NCBI GenBank assembly: GCA_002722885.1
Contig: PBNE01000002.1
Coordinates: forward strand, 423,333 to 487,332
Direction of reading: 5' to 3'
From: Rhodospirillaceae bacterium
GTDB taxonomy: Bacteria; Pseudomonadota; Alphaproteobacteria; SP197
Length of the DNA: 64,000 bases
Of this stretch, positions 36,646 through 45,125 are shown piece by piece; the first letter of the stretch is position 1, and every line of letters begins with the position of its first letter. Under the pieces are notes generated by a model. It was not told the origin of the DNA. It saw nothing but the letters and a program-made list of their open reading frames with translations, and did no database searches. The translations under genes and the position numbers were made by a program.

Positions 36646-37980
36646 TCAGCAATCCAGCGTGTTGTCACGCTCCCACTGGGTCAGGTGACGGGCGTATTCG
36701 TTCCATTCCCGCGCCTGCATGCGCAGGAAGGCGTTCATGGTCTCGTCGCCCAGGTACTTGCGCAGCATCGCGTTCTTCTCGGTCACACGCAGCGCGTCCA
36801 TCAGGTTGAGCGGCAGGCGCTTGACGTTGAGCTTCTTGAGGTCGGCATTGCGGCGAAACTCATACATGTTGTTATCAAGACGCTTGCCCGGATTGGTCTT
36901 GTTCGCAATCCCGTCCAGCCCCGCGGCCAGCAGGGCGGCCTGGGCAAGATAAGGATTGGTCGCGCCGTCCATCAGACGGAACTCGAAGCGACCCTCGTCG
37001 GGGATACGCACCATATGCGTCCGGTTGTTGCCGGTGTAGCTGATCGTGTTTGGAGCCCAGGTCGCGCCAGACGTGGTGACCGAGCCGTTGATCCGCTTGT
37101 AGCTGTTGACGGTGGGATTGAAGATCGACGTCAGCGCCTCGGCGTTCTGAATGACACCGCCCAGGAAGTGATAGCCGAGCTGAGAGATGCCGAGCTCGCC
37201 CTTGGGATCGTGGAACAGGTTCTTCTTGCCCGCCTTGTCCCAGATGCTGGCATGGGTGTGGCAGCCGTTGCCGGTCAGGTGCGCGAACGGCTTGGGCATG
37301 AAGGTCGCGCGCAGGCCGTGCTTTTCGGAAATCGACTTCACCATGAACTTGAAGAAGGTGTGGCGATCGGCCGTGAGCAGGACGTCGTCGAAATCCCAGT
37401 TCATCTCGAACTGGCCATTCGCGTCCTCATGGTCGTTCTGGTAGGGGCCCCAGCCCAGATACAGCATGGCATCACAGATTTCCGAGACGACGTCGTAGCG
37501 GCGCATCAGGGCCTGCTGGTCGTAGCAGGGCTTGGCCATGGTATCGCGCTCGTCGGAGATATCGGAGCCGTCGGGGTTGATCAGGTGGTATTCACACTCC
37601 ACACCGGTCTTGAGGTAGTAACCCTTCTTCGCGGCCAGGGCCATCATGCGGCGCAGCACGTTACGCGGTCCGTGGTCGACCTCCTGGCCGTCCATCACCA
37701 GATTGCCGGCCATCCAGCCGACTTCGGGCTTCCAGGGCAGCTGAATCAGAGACGCGGGATCGGGCACCGCGAACATGTCGGGATGCGCCGGGGTCAGGTC
37801 GAGATTGGTGGCGAACCCGGCGAAGCCGGCGCCGTCCTTGACCATGCCGTCGATCGCGGCGGCCGGAACCAGCTTGGAACGGGCAACACCGGCCAGATCC
37901 GAAAAACTGATCAGGAAGTACTTGATGCCCTTCTCTTTCGCGATCTGCGAAACCTTCTTTGCTGCCGCCTGGCGTGCCAT
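36646..37980 (-). CDS. glnT: Glutamine synthetase family protein, type III (GlnT / GMAS-like)
   Basis: 444-aa ATP-dependent ligase forming an amide on glutamate. Glutamine synthetase signatures include VECEYHLINPDG (metal-binding Glu residues), GNGCHTHASIWDKAG, PNTISYTGNNRTHMVRIPDEGRFEFRLMDGATNPYLAQAALLAAG. The pattern SYKRINGSVTTSGATWAPN and overall order match GlnT/GlnIII-like enzymes, of which some make gamma-glutamylmethylamide from methylamine. ATG 37980 is preceded by GGGGG at five bases; upstream codons to 38058 are unconserved. An mttB-like gene elsewhere in the window makes methylated-amine use conceivable, but no methylamine-specific genes adjoin. Confidence 0.85.
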   Translation of the reverse strand: MARQAAAKKVSQIAKEKGIKYFLISFSDLAGVARSKLVPAAAIDGMVKDGAGFAGFATNLDLTPAHPDMFAVPDPASLIQLPWKPEVGWMAGNLVMDGQEVDHGPRNVLRRMMALAAKKGYYLKTGVECEYHLINPDGSDISDERDTMAKPCYDQQALMRRYDVVSEICDAMLYLGWGPYQNDHEDANGQFEMNWDFDDVLLTADRHTFFKFMVKSISEKHGLRATFMPKPFAHLTGNGCHTHASIWDKAGKKNLFHDPKGELGISQLGYHFLGGVIQNAEALTSIFNPTVNSYKRINGSVTTSGATWAPNTISYTGNNRTHMVRIPDEGRFEFRLMDGATNPYLAQAALLAAGLDGIANKTNPGKRLDNNMYEFRRNADLKKLNVKRLPLNLMDALRVTEKNAMLRKYLGDETMNAFLRMQAREWNEYARHLTQWERDNTLDC

Positions 37981-38105
37981 GGATGCCCCCGAATGTTGGA
38001 CGTTGCTGTGTGGGCGGACTCTACCCATGGAGACCGCCATGTCCATGCTTTGCTTCACACTTTGACTGTCCTACCGTCGCGGCTCGGCAAACAGAGAGGT
38101 GGGCT

Positions 38106-38631
38106 ATGGCGGGCTTCGACGAGATTGCAACGATCACCTATCACGAAGCCCTGGGTGCCCGGTTCCGTGTCGCGCAGGCAGGCAACGGGCCCGACATCGT
38201 CTGGCTGCCCGGCGGCGACAGTCCCGCCCATTACTGGGCCGACCAGTTCGAACACTTTCACGGCGACCATCGCTGCACCGCCTACGACCCCCGTGGCGTG
38301 GGCGAAACCACCAGCACGCCGCCGCCATGGACGATGAAGCAGTTCGGTGCGGACTGCGCCGCCATCATCGAGGCCTATTGCAATCCGCCGGTGATCCTGT
38401 CGGGACTATCCATGGGCGCGCTGATCACCCAGCAGGTCGCCATCGATTTTCCCCATCTGGTGCGGCTTGCGATTCCAACGGGCAACGCCGCGGCTCGTGA
38501 CAAAGGTCGCCGACGCCGCCATGAACGGCCACTACCACGAGCTTCCGGGCCTCGGTCACGTCTCGCTCAACCGTCACGCGCCCGAGGTCGTGAACGCCTA
38601 CCTCAGCAAGCTGATCGCAGAACACGGGTAG
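38106..38631 (+). pseudogene. Alpha/beta hydrolase with a large internal deletion
   Basis: The N-terminal 130 residues (WLPGGDSPAHYWADQFEHF, YDPRGVGETTS, then the nucleophile elbow SGLSMGALITQQ) are a normal alpha/beta hydrolase. The frame then runs into nonsense near 38490 while another frame supplies the C-terminus MNGHYHELPGLGHVSLNRHAPEVVNAYLSK with the catalytic His, ending at TAG 38629-38631. The roughly 100-residue middle with the lid and the acid residue is absent. Together these show a deletion joined with a frameshift, so no functional enzyme is expected. Confidence 0.8.
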
Positions 38632-38650
38632 CGGTGTCTCAAGCAGTGCC

Positions 38651-39001
38651 TCAGAACTTTTCGTCGCCGCGGACGCGGTTGTCGTCGGGGAAGTCTCGGT
38701 AGAGCGCAAAAAAGACATCCTCGACCTTCGACTTCATCGCGTGGTGGAAGCTCTCGACCGGATCACCGCGGCTGGCGACGGCCCCAAAGGCCGTGTCCAT
38801 CTGCGCCATGGATTCGAACTCCAGCGTGATGTGCCATTCCGGCAGGTTGGGGTGGCCCAGCCCCAGCTTGCGCCGCGTCACACGGTATCCTGCGATGCCG
38901 CTCTCGGCCTTGAGATGGCCCAGGTAACTGTGTGGGGCGTCGGAGAAGTCTGTGTCCTTCGCCCTGGCCTTAAGGCTGGCCTAGATATGATAGATGTCCA
39001 T
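38651..39001 (-). pseudogene. DUF6614-like protein with a TAG at codon 7
   Basis: 116 codons. It starts MDIYHI, has TAG at 38981-38983 where relatives recalled from memory have Trp, then continues in frame with KARAKDTDFSDAPHSYLGHLKAESG, RVTRRKLGLGHPNLPEWHITLEFES and ALYRDFPDDNRVRGDEKF. Everything but this one codon looks intact, so it is a recent TGG-to-TAG change, a sequencing error or readthrough. An internal GTG at 38881 could give a shorter product of 76 aa. Function unknown. Confidence 0.75.
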
Positions 39002-39073
39002 CGCGTTCTCCTGATGTTGGACCTCGAGAAAACCGCCCGTTGGCCGGGACGGCCACCCGAAACGTGCGCTGTC

Positions 39074-40759
39074 TTACTCCAGCACAGGCGCGTTGTCCTC
39101 GGCGGCGGCGGCGCGGCGTTTTTTCTTCGCCGGCGGCGGAACACGGGTGAGCGCCCATTTGATTTCGGTGCGTTCGCCGTTCAGGCCGCCGGAAATTACG
39201 ACCTGCTGGCTGCGCTTCATCGGTCCCGCGCCGAGATAGACACTGTCGGTCAGCGACAGCACGCCACCCGACATGCGTAGACGCCAGCCTTCGCCCGAGG
39301 GCAGGCGCAGCAGAGCGCCCTGGCCGTCCTGAACCACCGCGGCCTGGACGTCGGGATGCAGGTGGAAGCGCAAGGTGAACTGCTCGCCGCCGGGGCCGAC
39401 GACCACATCCTCGCCCCTCACATCCTCGCCATCGGCGCTGAGGTAGAGGCTGCGCCGATGGACCAGGCGGCCCAGCGGGCGGTAGCCGTCATGGCTCATG
39501 GAGACCAGGCTGGCGCCTTCCTCGTCCCGGCGCTCGACCGTGACTTGGCGGGGCACACGGCCCAGGTTGCCATCCTTGCGGATCTCGACCGCACTCTTGT
39601 CGTCGACACTGAGCGTCGAATGAGCCGCGGTCTCCCGCACGGCCTGACGCCAGGAAACATCGGCCCCCAGCCAGGTGCCCATGTTGACGATCAGCCGTTC
39701 GGTGCCGATGCTCATCTCAAAGGCCATCGGCGCGGCATGGGCATGGGCCGCGAAGTCGGCGTGCGGCGGGCCCGCCGCATCGACCAGCAGCAGGGTCTTG
39801 CGCGCCGCAAGCCGCTCGTAGCCCGTGTGCTGGGCTCGGCTGACCGGCTTGCCCGTGGCCTGGCCGATCGCCAGCACGTTGTCAATCAGCCCCGCGCTTT
39901 CCTCACGACCACCATTAAACAGCGCCAGCGCACCGTCGCCATGGCGATAGAATCGCAGCATCGGTGCGGCGCGGTCGATGGTCTGCTGCAGCCAGTCGGG
40001 GATCGGACGCTTGGCCTGGATAAGTGCCAGGCGGATGTCGACGAGATCGCGCAGCAGCAGGAAATGGACCGACGGATTGCGCTCACGCTGGCCGCCGTCC
40101 TGCAGCATCTGGCGGTCGAGCTCGTGTTCCAGCAGGCGCATGGCCTGGGCAAAACGCTTTTCCGCGCCGGGCAGGCTGAGCCCGGCATAAAGCAGCGCCT
40201 TGACCGCCGCGATTCGGCCCAGGCCCTCAGGGCCTGCGGTGACGACACGGGCCAGATGGCGAGTCTGTTCGGCAAGGCTCTGCAGGAAGCGGCGGCGAAA
40301 CAGGGCATCGGCGCCGTTCAGCAGAAAGCCGCCATGGGTCAACCAGGACACAAGTCGTCGGCCCAGGATGTCGGGCCGCCAGGCAAAGCCGTCCCAACTG
40401 CCGCAGTCGGCCATCCAGCCCGCCAGGGCATGACGCGCGATCTGGCGCGAATCGCCGCCCATCTCGCGCAGGTCGCGGAGCCAGACAAAGCCGTGCAGCT
40501 CCTCCAGCCAGCCGGTCCAGGCAGCCTCGGGATACCATTCCGGCGCACCGTCGCGGGGCGGGAAGGTCAGGGTCTGCCCGGCCAGCCGCCAGCGCCCTTC
40601 GGCGATGGCGCGGCCGTTTTCGGCACGGCCGGGCCACGGGTCGGTCGGCGCCTGCAGCACCTGATCCGGCGCACGGCCCAGCAGCGCAAGCCGGTAGAGC
40701 GGGCTGCCGTAATACATCGCCTTGAGCTGGCGCAGCGGACGGGTAACGAAACCGCTCAT
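39074..40759 (-). CDS. Heparinase II/III family protein
   Basis: 561 aa. The N-terminal 300 residues form an alpha-alpha toroid (LAGWMADCGSWDGFAWRPDILGRRLVSWLTHGGFLL), and the C-terminal part is the heparinase II/III-like beta-domain (RLIVNMGTWLGADVSWRQAVRETAAHSTLSVDDKSAVEIR). No signal peptide is evident; many alphaproteobacteria carry this protein beside rpe and rsmB, where its role in envelope polysaccharide is unproven. The tail VPPPAKKKRRAAAA is basic. It ends the rsmB-rpe-heparinase operon, starting 38 bases downstream of rpe. Confidence 0.88.
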   Translation of the reverse strand: MSGFVTRPLRQLKAMYYGSPLYRLALLGRAPDQVLQAPTDPWPGRAENGRAIAEGRWRLAGQTLTFPPRDGAPEWYPEAAWTGWLEELHGFVWLRDLREMGGDSRQIARHALAGWMADCGSWDGFAWRPDILGRRLVSWLTHGGFLLNGADALFRRRFLQSLAEQTRHLARVVTAGPEGLGRIAAVKALLYAGLSLPGAEKRFAQAMRLLEHELDRQMLQDGGQRERNPSVHFLLLRDLVDIRLALIQAKRPIPDWLQQTIDRAAPMLRFYRHGDGALALFNGGREESAGLIDNVLAIGQATGKPVSRAQHTGYERLAARKTLLLVDAAGPPHADFAAHAHAAPMAFEMSIGTERLIVNMGTWLGADVSWRQAVRETAAHSTLSVDDKSAVEIRKDGNLGRVPRQVTVERRDEEGASLVSMSHDGYRPLGRLVHRRSLYLSADGEDVRGEDVVVGPGGEQFTLRFHLHPDVQAAVVQDGQGALLRLPSGEGWRLRMSGGVLSLTDSVYLGAGPMKRSQQVVISGGLNGERTEIKWALTRVPPPAKKKRRAAAAEDNAPVLE

Positions 40760-40797
40760 GGCATCACGTACTGCGGGGCCGGCGGCACGGCCGGGCC

Positions 40798-41457
40798 TCA
40801 GCCGCGCAGGGCGGCGATGTTGGGGGCGTAACTGGCGGGGCCACCCTTGAAGACGGCGGTGCCGGCAACAAGCACGTCGGCGCCTGCCTCGATCACCCGG
40901 GCGGCGTTGTCAGCCGTAACGCCGCCATCGACCTCGAGATCGATCGTGCGACCGCTGGCATCGATCATGGCCCGGAGCTGGGCGATCTTCGCGAGCGAGG
41001 AGTCGATGAAGCTCTGGCCCCCGAAGCCGGGATTGACGCTCATCACCAGCACGAGATCAACCATCTCCAGCACCTCGGCCACAGCCAACGCCGGGGTCTG
41101 CGGATTGAGCGAGACACCGGCGCGAACGCCAGCGGCCTTGATCGCTTGGAGTGTGCGGTGGGTGTGGAGCGAAGCTTCGATATGGACTGTGACGATATCG
41201 CTGCCGGCCTTGATGAAGGCGTCGAGCAGCGGATCGACCGGCTGGATCATCAGATGTACATCGAACGGCTTGGCGCTGTGCGGCTTGAGCTTGCCGATGA
41301 TCGGCGGGCCGATGGTGATGTTGGGCACGAAGTGCCCGTCCATCACATCGACATGAATGTAGTCGCAGCCGGCCTCGTCGATCGCGCGGATTTCCTCACC
41401 CAGCCGCGCGAAGTCGGCCGAGAGGATGGAGGGGGCGATGCGGACGGGCTGTTGCAC
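40798..41457 (-). CDS. rpe: Ribulose-phosphate 3-epimerase
   Basis: Interconverts ribulose-5-phosphate and xylulose-5-phosphate in the pentose phosphate pathway. 219 aa from a GTG start at 41457 that gives the typical N-terminus [17 protein letters not shown]. Other signatures: [19 protein letters not shown] with metal-binding His and Asp, [17 protein letters not shown] and [13 protein letters not shown]. The frame stays open into rsmB, but those residues are not conserved. It starts 18 bases after the rsmB stop, in one operon. Confidence 0.94.
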   Translation of the reverse strand: MQQPVRIAPSILSADFARLGEEIRAIDEAGCDYIHVDVMDGHFVPNITIGPPIIGKLKPHSAKPFDVHLMIQPVDPLLDAFIKAGSDIVTVHIEASLHTHRTLQAIKAAGVRAGVSLNPQTPALAVAEVLEMVDLVLVMSVNPGFGGQSFIDSSLAKIAQLRAMIDASGRTIDLEVDGGVTADNAARVIEAGADVLVAGTAVFKGGPASYAPNIAALRG

Positions 41458-41474
41458 GAGCCGGGCGTACCAGC

Positions 41475-42761
41475 TTACCCGGAACGTCGCAAGCGCATGG
41501 CATAGAATCCATCCACGCCCCCGTCGTGGGCCATGTGACAGGGCAGGGTACGCAGGCAACCGCGAGCATCGACAAGCTCGGCAACACCGCCGATCTCAGC
41601 CGCTTCGACCGGTTCGAGCGTTGCATCGGGATTCCGCCCCAATGCCGCCTCGAGCTGACCTTCGCCCTCCTGGGCCTGGAGCGAACAGACGGCATAAACC
41701 AGCACCCCGTCGGGCTTCAGGCAGGCCAGCGCGTTGTCGATCATGCGCCGCTGGAGCTGGGAAAGACGTTCGGGATCGTCGGCGGATTTGGTCCAGGCGA
41801 TATCAGGGTGCCGCCGGATCGTGCCGGTGCCGCTGCACGGCGCATCGAGCAGCACCGCATCGACCGGCGCTTCAGGCCGCCAGCTCACCGCATCACCGGT
41901 AACCGTGGCGATCTCAAGGTCCAGCCGTTTCATGTTCTCGGCCAGCCGCGCGAGACGACGTTCGGAAAGATCGACCGCCGTCACATGGGCGCCCGCGGCG
42001 GCAAGCTGTGCGGTCTTGCCGCCCGGCGCAGCGCAGAGATCGAGCACGATCTTGCCCGCGACATCGCCCAGCAGGCGTGCGGGCAAGGAGGCCGCCGCGT
42101 CCTGGACCCACCAGGCGCCGGTGTCATAACCCGGCAGGCCCTCGATCCCGCCCCCGGCTGCGCGGCGCAGGCCGCCCGTGGGAAGAAGGCGTGCATCAAG
42201 CCGCGAGGCCCAGACCACGGGATCGGACTTCACCGTGAGATCGAGCGGCGCACGCTTGCTGTGCGCCTCAGCAATGGCACGGGCGGTCTCGTCGCCATAA
42301 CTCCTGCGCCAGCCGTCCATCAGCCATCGCGGCGTGTTCAGTCGGGCGACGTCCTGCCGGGCGATCATCTTCGCACCCTCGCGGCCCAGCCGCCGCAGCA
42401 CGGCGTTGACCAGCGGGGCGTGCGCCTTCACGCGCTTGCGGGCGAGATCGACCGAGGTCGAAACCGCGGCGTGCGGTGCGAACTCCAGGAACAGGAGCTG
42501 GGCCGCGCCCATGCGCAGAATGGCACGGGCCACCCGTTCCTTGTGCGGCAGCGGCCGTTTCATGCAGGCCTTCAGGCAGGCATCGATCTGGCCCAGGCGG
42601 CGGCAGGTTTCCGCCGTGACGGTCTGGACCAGTGCCCGGTCACGTGACTCCAGCGCGTTGTGCCGGCGGTCGCGCTGCAGCAGATCGTCGAGCGGCTTGC
42701 CGTCATCCAGACAGGCGACCAGCGCATCGAGCGCGACCATACGGGGATCGTTCTTTGCCAC
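41475..42761 (-). CDS. rsmB: 16S rRNA m5C967 methyltransferase RsmB-like
   Basis: SAM-dependent RNA cytosine-C5 methyltransferase of 428 aa. The N-terminal NusB-like helical domain (1-130: [20 protein letters not shown]) is followed by the Rossmann domain with [18 protein letters not shown] (SAM binding), [24 protein letters not shown] (motif IV with catalytic Cys) and [12 protein letters not shown] (motif VI Cys). Start ATG 42761 directly follows the remnant of the dctP gene (42767), with no leader gap. Leads the rpe/heparinase operon. Confidence 0.93.
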   Translation of the reverse strand: MAKNDPRMVALDALVACLDDGKPLDDLLQRDRRHNALESRDRALVQTVTAETCRRLGQIDACLKACMKRPLPHKERVARAILRMGAAQLLFLEFAPHAAVSTSVDLARKRVKAHAPLVNAVLRRLGREGAKMIARQDVARLNTPRWLMDGWRRSYGDETARAIAEAHSKRAPLDLTVKSDPVVWASRLDARLLPTGGLRRAAGGGIEGLPGYDTGAWWVQDAAASLPARLLGDVAGKIVLDLCAAPGGKTAQLAAAGAHVTAVDLSERRLARLAENMKRLDLEIATVTGDAVSWRPEAPVDAVLLDAPCSGTGTIRRHPDIAWTKSADDPERLSQLQRRMIDNALACLKPDGVLVYAVCSLQAQEGEGQLEAALGRNPDATLEPVEAAEIGGVAELVDARGCLRTLPCHMAHDGGVDGFYAMRLRRSG

Positions 42762-42766
42762 CCGGG

Positions 42767-43604
42767 TTAACCCTCAGCGCCCTGGCGCAGTTCGAGGAAG
42801 CCAAGCTCCGCATGAGGCGCATAGGCCCGCGCACGGGCCAGAAAGCCCATGTGGCTGTCGTGAATCTCGCGGGCCAGGGCATCGTGTGCGGCAAGATCCG
42901 CCACCACCTCCGTTGTCTCCTGGCAGAGGCCTTCGATCACCGCGTGCGGAAAGCGCAGGACCTCGACCCCCCGCTCGGCGAGCTTCGGATAGGCCTCGAT
43001 GTTGTGGAAGTTGAACTCCGCCAGCGGCTCCTCTGCAGTCGCCGCCGCCGCCGTCGTGACGATGGCGCGGACCTCGTTGTCGAGCGCCCCCCCAGGAGCG
43101 GCGGGCCACGGTGACCTTGCCTGCATGGCCGAGTTCATGCCAGCGCGGCATGTAGTAGTAGGATGCGGCCTTGCAGAGACCGGCGGCGATGTCGTTCCAC
43201 GGCCCGACCCAGTCGGCGGCGTCAAGATCGCCCGACGATCCGGCATAAAACGGAATGGCATCAAAGGGCTCGCAGAGCCGACGCCATAACTCGAGCCCGC
43301 CGCCGAAGCTGAGCCAGGCGCAGAACTCCGTGGCCATCATGCCGAAGGGGATCGAAGTGAAGAAGTTGAGCGCGGGATGGCGCGCGGCCCAGAAGTAGGG
43401 CGAGCCGTGCAGGAGATCGGCTCGGCCGTCCCCGACCGCTTCCAGCGCCGCGAAGGCGCCTGCGATCTCACCCGCACCATGGAAGATAATCTCCATCCGT
43501 CCCGGAGCTATGGTGTTCACCATGGGCGCGGCCAGCGGCAGGGCGCCGGCGGAAGCCGCCAGGCTGCGGCGCGACAGGCGGGACGCGGATCGGTCTTGGG
43601 TCAT
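42767..43604 (-). pseudogene. TRAP transporter substrate-binding protein (DctP-type), deleted and frameshifted
   Basis: Starts with a twin-arginine-like leader (SRRSLAASAGALPLAAPM). Family blocks present: GRMEIIFHGAGEIAGAFAALEAVGDGRADLLHGSPYFWAARHP, FTSIPFGMMATEFCAWLSFGGGLELW, DAADWVGPWNDIAAGLCKAASYYYMP. But about 35-40 residues after the leader and about 50 residues before DAADWVGP, present in normal DctP proteins, are missing. A run of seven G on the coding strand (43087-43093) shifts the frame; six would restore the C-terminus ALDNEVRAIVTTAAAATAEEP. No DctQ or DctM gene lies nearby. Dead. Confidence 0.82.
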
Positions 43605-43639
43605 GCGGAGTCTCGTGAAGGCGGATGTGCCTGCCTTCT

Positions 43640-43701
43640 AGAGCGGATCGCGTTGAGGAGGAATCACTTTGTGGTCCCTCCTCAACGCGCGAATCCGCTC
43701 T
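43640..43701. repeat. Palindromic intergenic repeat 1 (AGAGCGGAT type)
   Basis: AGAGCGGAT followed by CGCGTTGAGGAGG pairs with CCTCCTCAACGCGCGAATCCGCTCT, with a three-base bulge, around a loop of about 15 bases. It is directly downstream of the start of the dctP remnant and upstream of htpX in orientation, in 170 bp without a gene. Confidence 0.75.
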
Positions 43702-43713
43702 ACATCAAAGAGT

Positions 43714-43775
43714 TAGAGCGGATTCACGTGTAAGAACCATCTCGCTTGCGATCCGGTTTTGCACGATCTGCTCTA
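43714..43775. repeat. Palindromic intergenic repeat 2 (TAGAGCGGATTCACG type)
   Basis: TAGAGCGGATTCACG at the left and GTGCACGATCTGCTCTA-like bases at the right are imperfect inverted arms around ATCTCGCTTGCGAT, itself nearly palindromic. Both the left end and the centre resemble a common dispersed repeat of alphaproteobacteria. Its right end supplies the TAG stop of the htpX pseudogene (43773-43775). Confidence 0.7.
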
Positions 43776-44635
43776 CTCCCAGGGCCCGGCGCTTTCACCC
43801 CTATCCCGCGCCATCTCGCGCAAGCGGCCGATCCGCTCGGCCGTCTTCAGGTGCGTGCTGAAAAGGTTGTCGACCCGGTGCGCATGAAGCGGGTTGACGA
43901 TAAAGACATGGGCCGTGGCGGGATTAGTCTCCGCGGTGCGGTTATCGATCCGGCGCGCGGCATTCTCCATCTTCTCCAGCGCCGTGGCGAACCACAGAGG
44001 CTGTCCGCAGATTTCGGCACCCCCGGCGTCGGCGCCGAACTCCCGCGTGCGGCTGATCGCCATCTGGACCAGCGAGGCCGCGAGCGGCGCCATGATCATC
44101 ATCAGGATCACCCCGACGATACCCAGCGGGTTGTTGCGCCCGCCGCCGAAGAACATCGCGAAGCTCGCCAGCATCGACAAGGCACCGGCCATGGTGGCGG
44201 TGATCGTCATGATCAGCGTGTCGCGGTTCTTCACATGGGCCAGCTCGTGGGCCATCACGCCAGCGACCTCCTCGGAGCTGAGCATCTCCAGGAGGCCTGA
44301 GGTCGCCGCGACCGGGGCATTCTCAGGATTGCGCCCCTGGCAAAGGCGTTGGGCTGGGGCGTGTCGATGATGAAGACCTTGGGCATGGGCACCGCGGCCC
44401 GATAGGCCAGCTGCTCGACAAGACCATAAAGCTGCGGTGTGCTCTGCTTGTCGACCTGGCGCGCGCCATGCATCGCCAGAACCATCCGGTCGGAGTTCCA
44501 GTAGGTGATCCCGGTGGTCACCAGCGCAAAGCCAAACGCGATGATCGCCCCGGTTTCACCGCCCAGAATGAAGCCGCCGACAAGGAAGATCGCGGTCAGC
44601 GGCGCCATCAGCATGAAGGTCTTGATCCGGTTTAT
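43773..44635 (-). pseudogene. htpX: Membrane metalloprotease HtpX, start codon lost and frameshifted
   Basis: HtpX is an inner-membrane zinc protease in envelope quality control. The first fragment (NRIKTFMLMAPLTAIFLVGGFILGG through TPQPNAFA) begins with ATA at 44633-44635 where an ATG is expected. The frame is lost near 44333-44340 in the conserved NAFATGRNPE block: one missing base turns ACGGGGCGC-like sequence into AGGGGCGC. The second fragment continues [18 protein letters not shown] and has an intact HELAH zinc motif, a second Glu ligand region [10 protein letters not shown], and the C-terminus. An ATG at 44284 could yield a 170-aa piece with the active site but only half the membrane part; a function is unlikely. 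Confidence 0.82.
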
Positions 44636-44707
44636 TGGTCCAATGTCATCAAAGATGACATAATATTCAAAAGAGGTACGGGACCCTTCAAGATGAGGAG
44701 CCACGCC

Positions 44708-45052
44708 ATGAGTGACAAGCCCATGACGGACGAGGAAAAGCGCAAGGCCGATGTCGCGCGCCTGCGCGCCGCCGCGCGTTCGACCACGCCCGAGGCCTAC
44801 CGCACGCCCGAGACCCGCATCACCGCCAATCCCATGACCGAGGCGGGCAACTCCTACAACACCCTGTTCGGCGCCTATTTCGCGGGGTCGACCGGCTGGC
44901 GCCAGCATCTAGCGACCGCCATGCAGCTCGGCGCCTATGGCCTGGCCTATCTCGTGCTGATCCTGCTGCTGAACATCGCCCAGTGCGAGTGGTGGTACGA
45001 ACCCGGCATGTATTCCAACCCGGATCGCTACGGCAACACCGGCGGACGCTGA
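44708..45052 (+). CDS. Hypothetical single-pass membrane protein
   Basis: 114 aa from ATG 44708 (MSDKPMTDEEKRKADVARL). The first half is charged and probably cytoplasmic; a single hydrophobic helix (YGLAYLVLILLLNIAQC) lies at about residues 78-97, followed by a short tail rich in Trp, Tyr and Asn (WWYEPGMYSNPDRYGN). Good spacing from a GAGGAG. I do not recognise the family. It is divergent from htpX, whose lost start codon lies 73 bases away. The same strand continues with the HyuA-like gene after 73 bases. Confidence 0.6.
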   Translation: MSDKPMTDEEKRKADVARLRAAARSTTPEAYRTPETRITANPMTEAGNSYNTLFGAYFAGSTGWRQHLATAMQLGAYGLAYLVLILLLNIAQCEWWYEPGMYSNPDRYGNTGGR

Positions 45053-45125
45053 TCACACGCCTCCGCGGGTGACACGTCAGTCCATTCCGCTTTAGGCTGC
45101 CGCCAAAGCACAGTGGGGGCAGATC

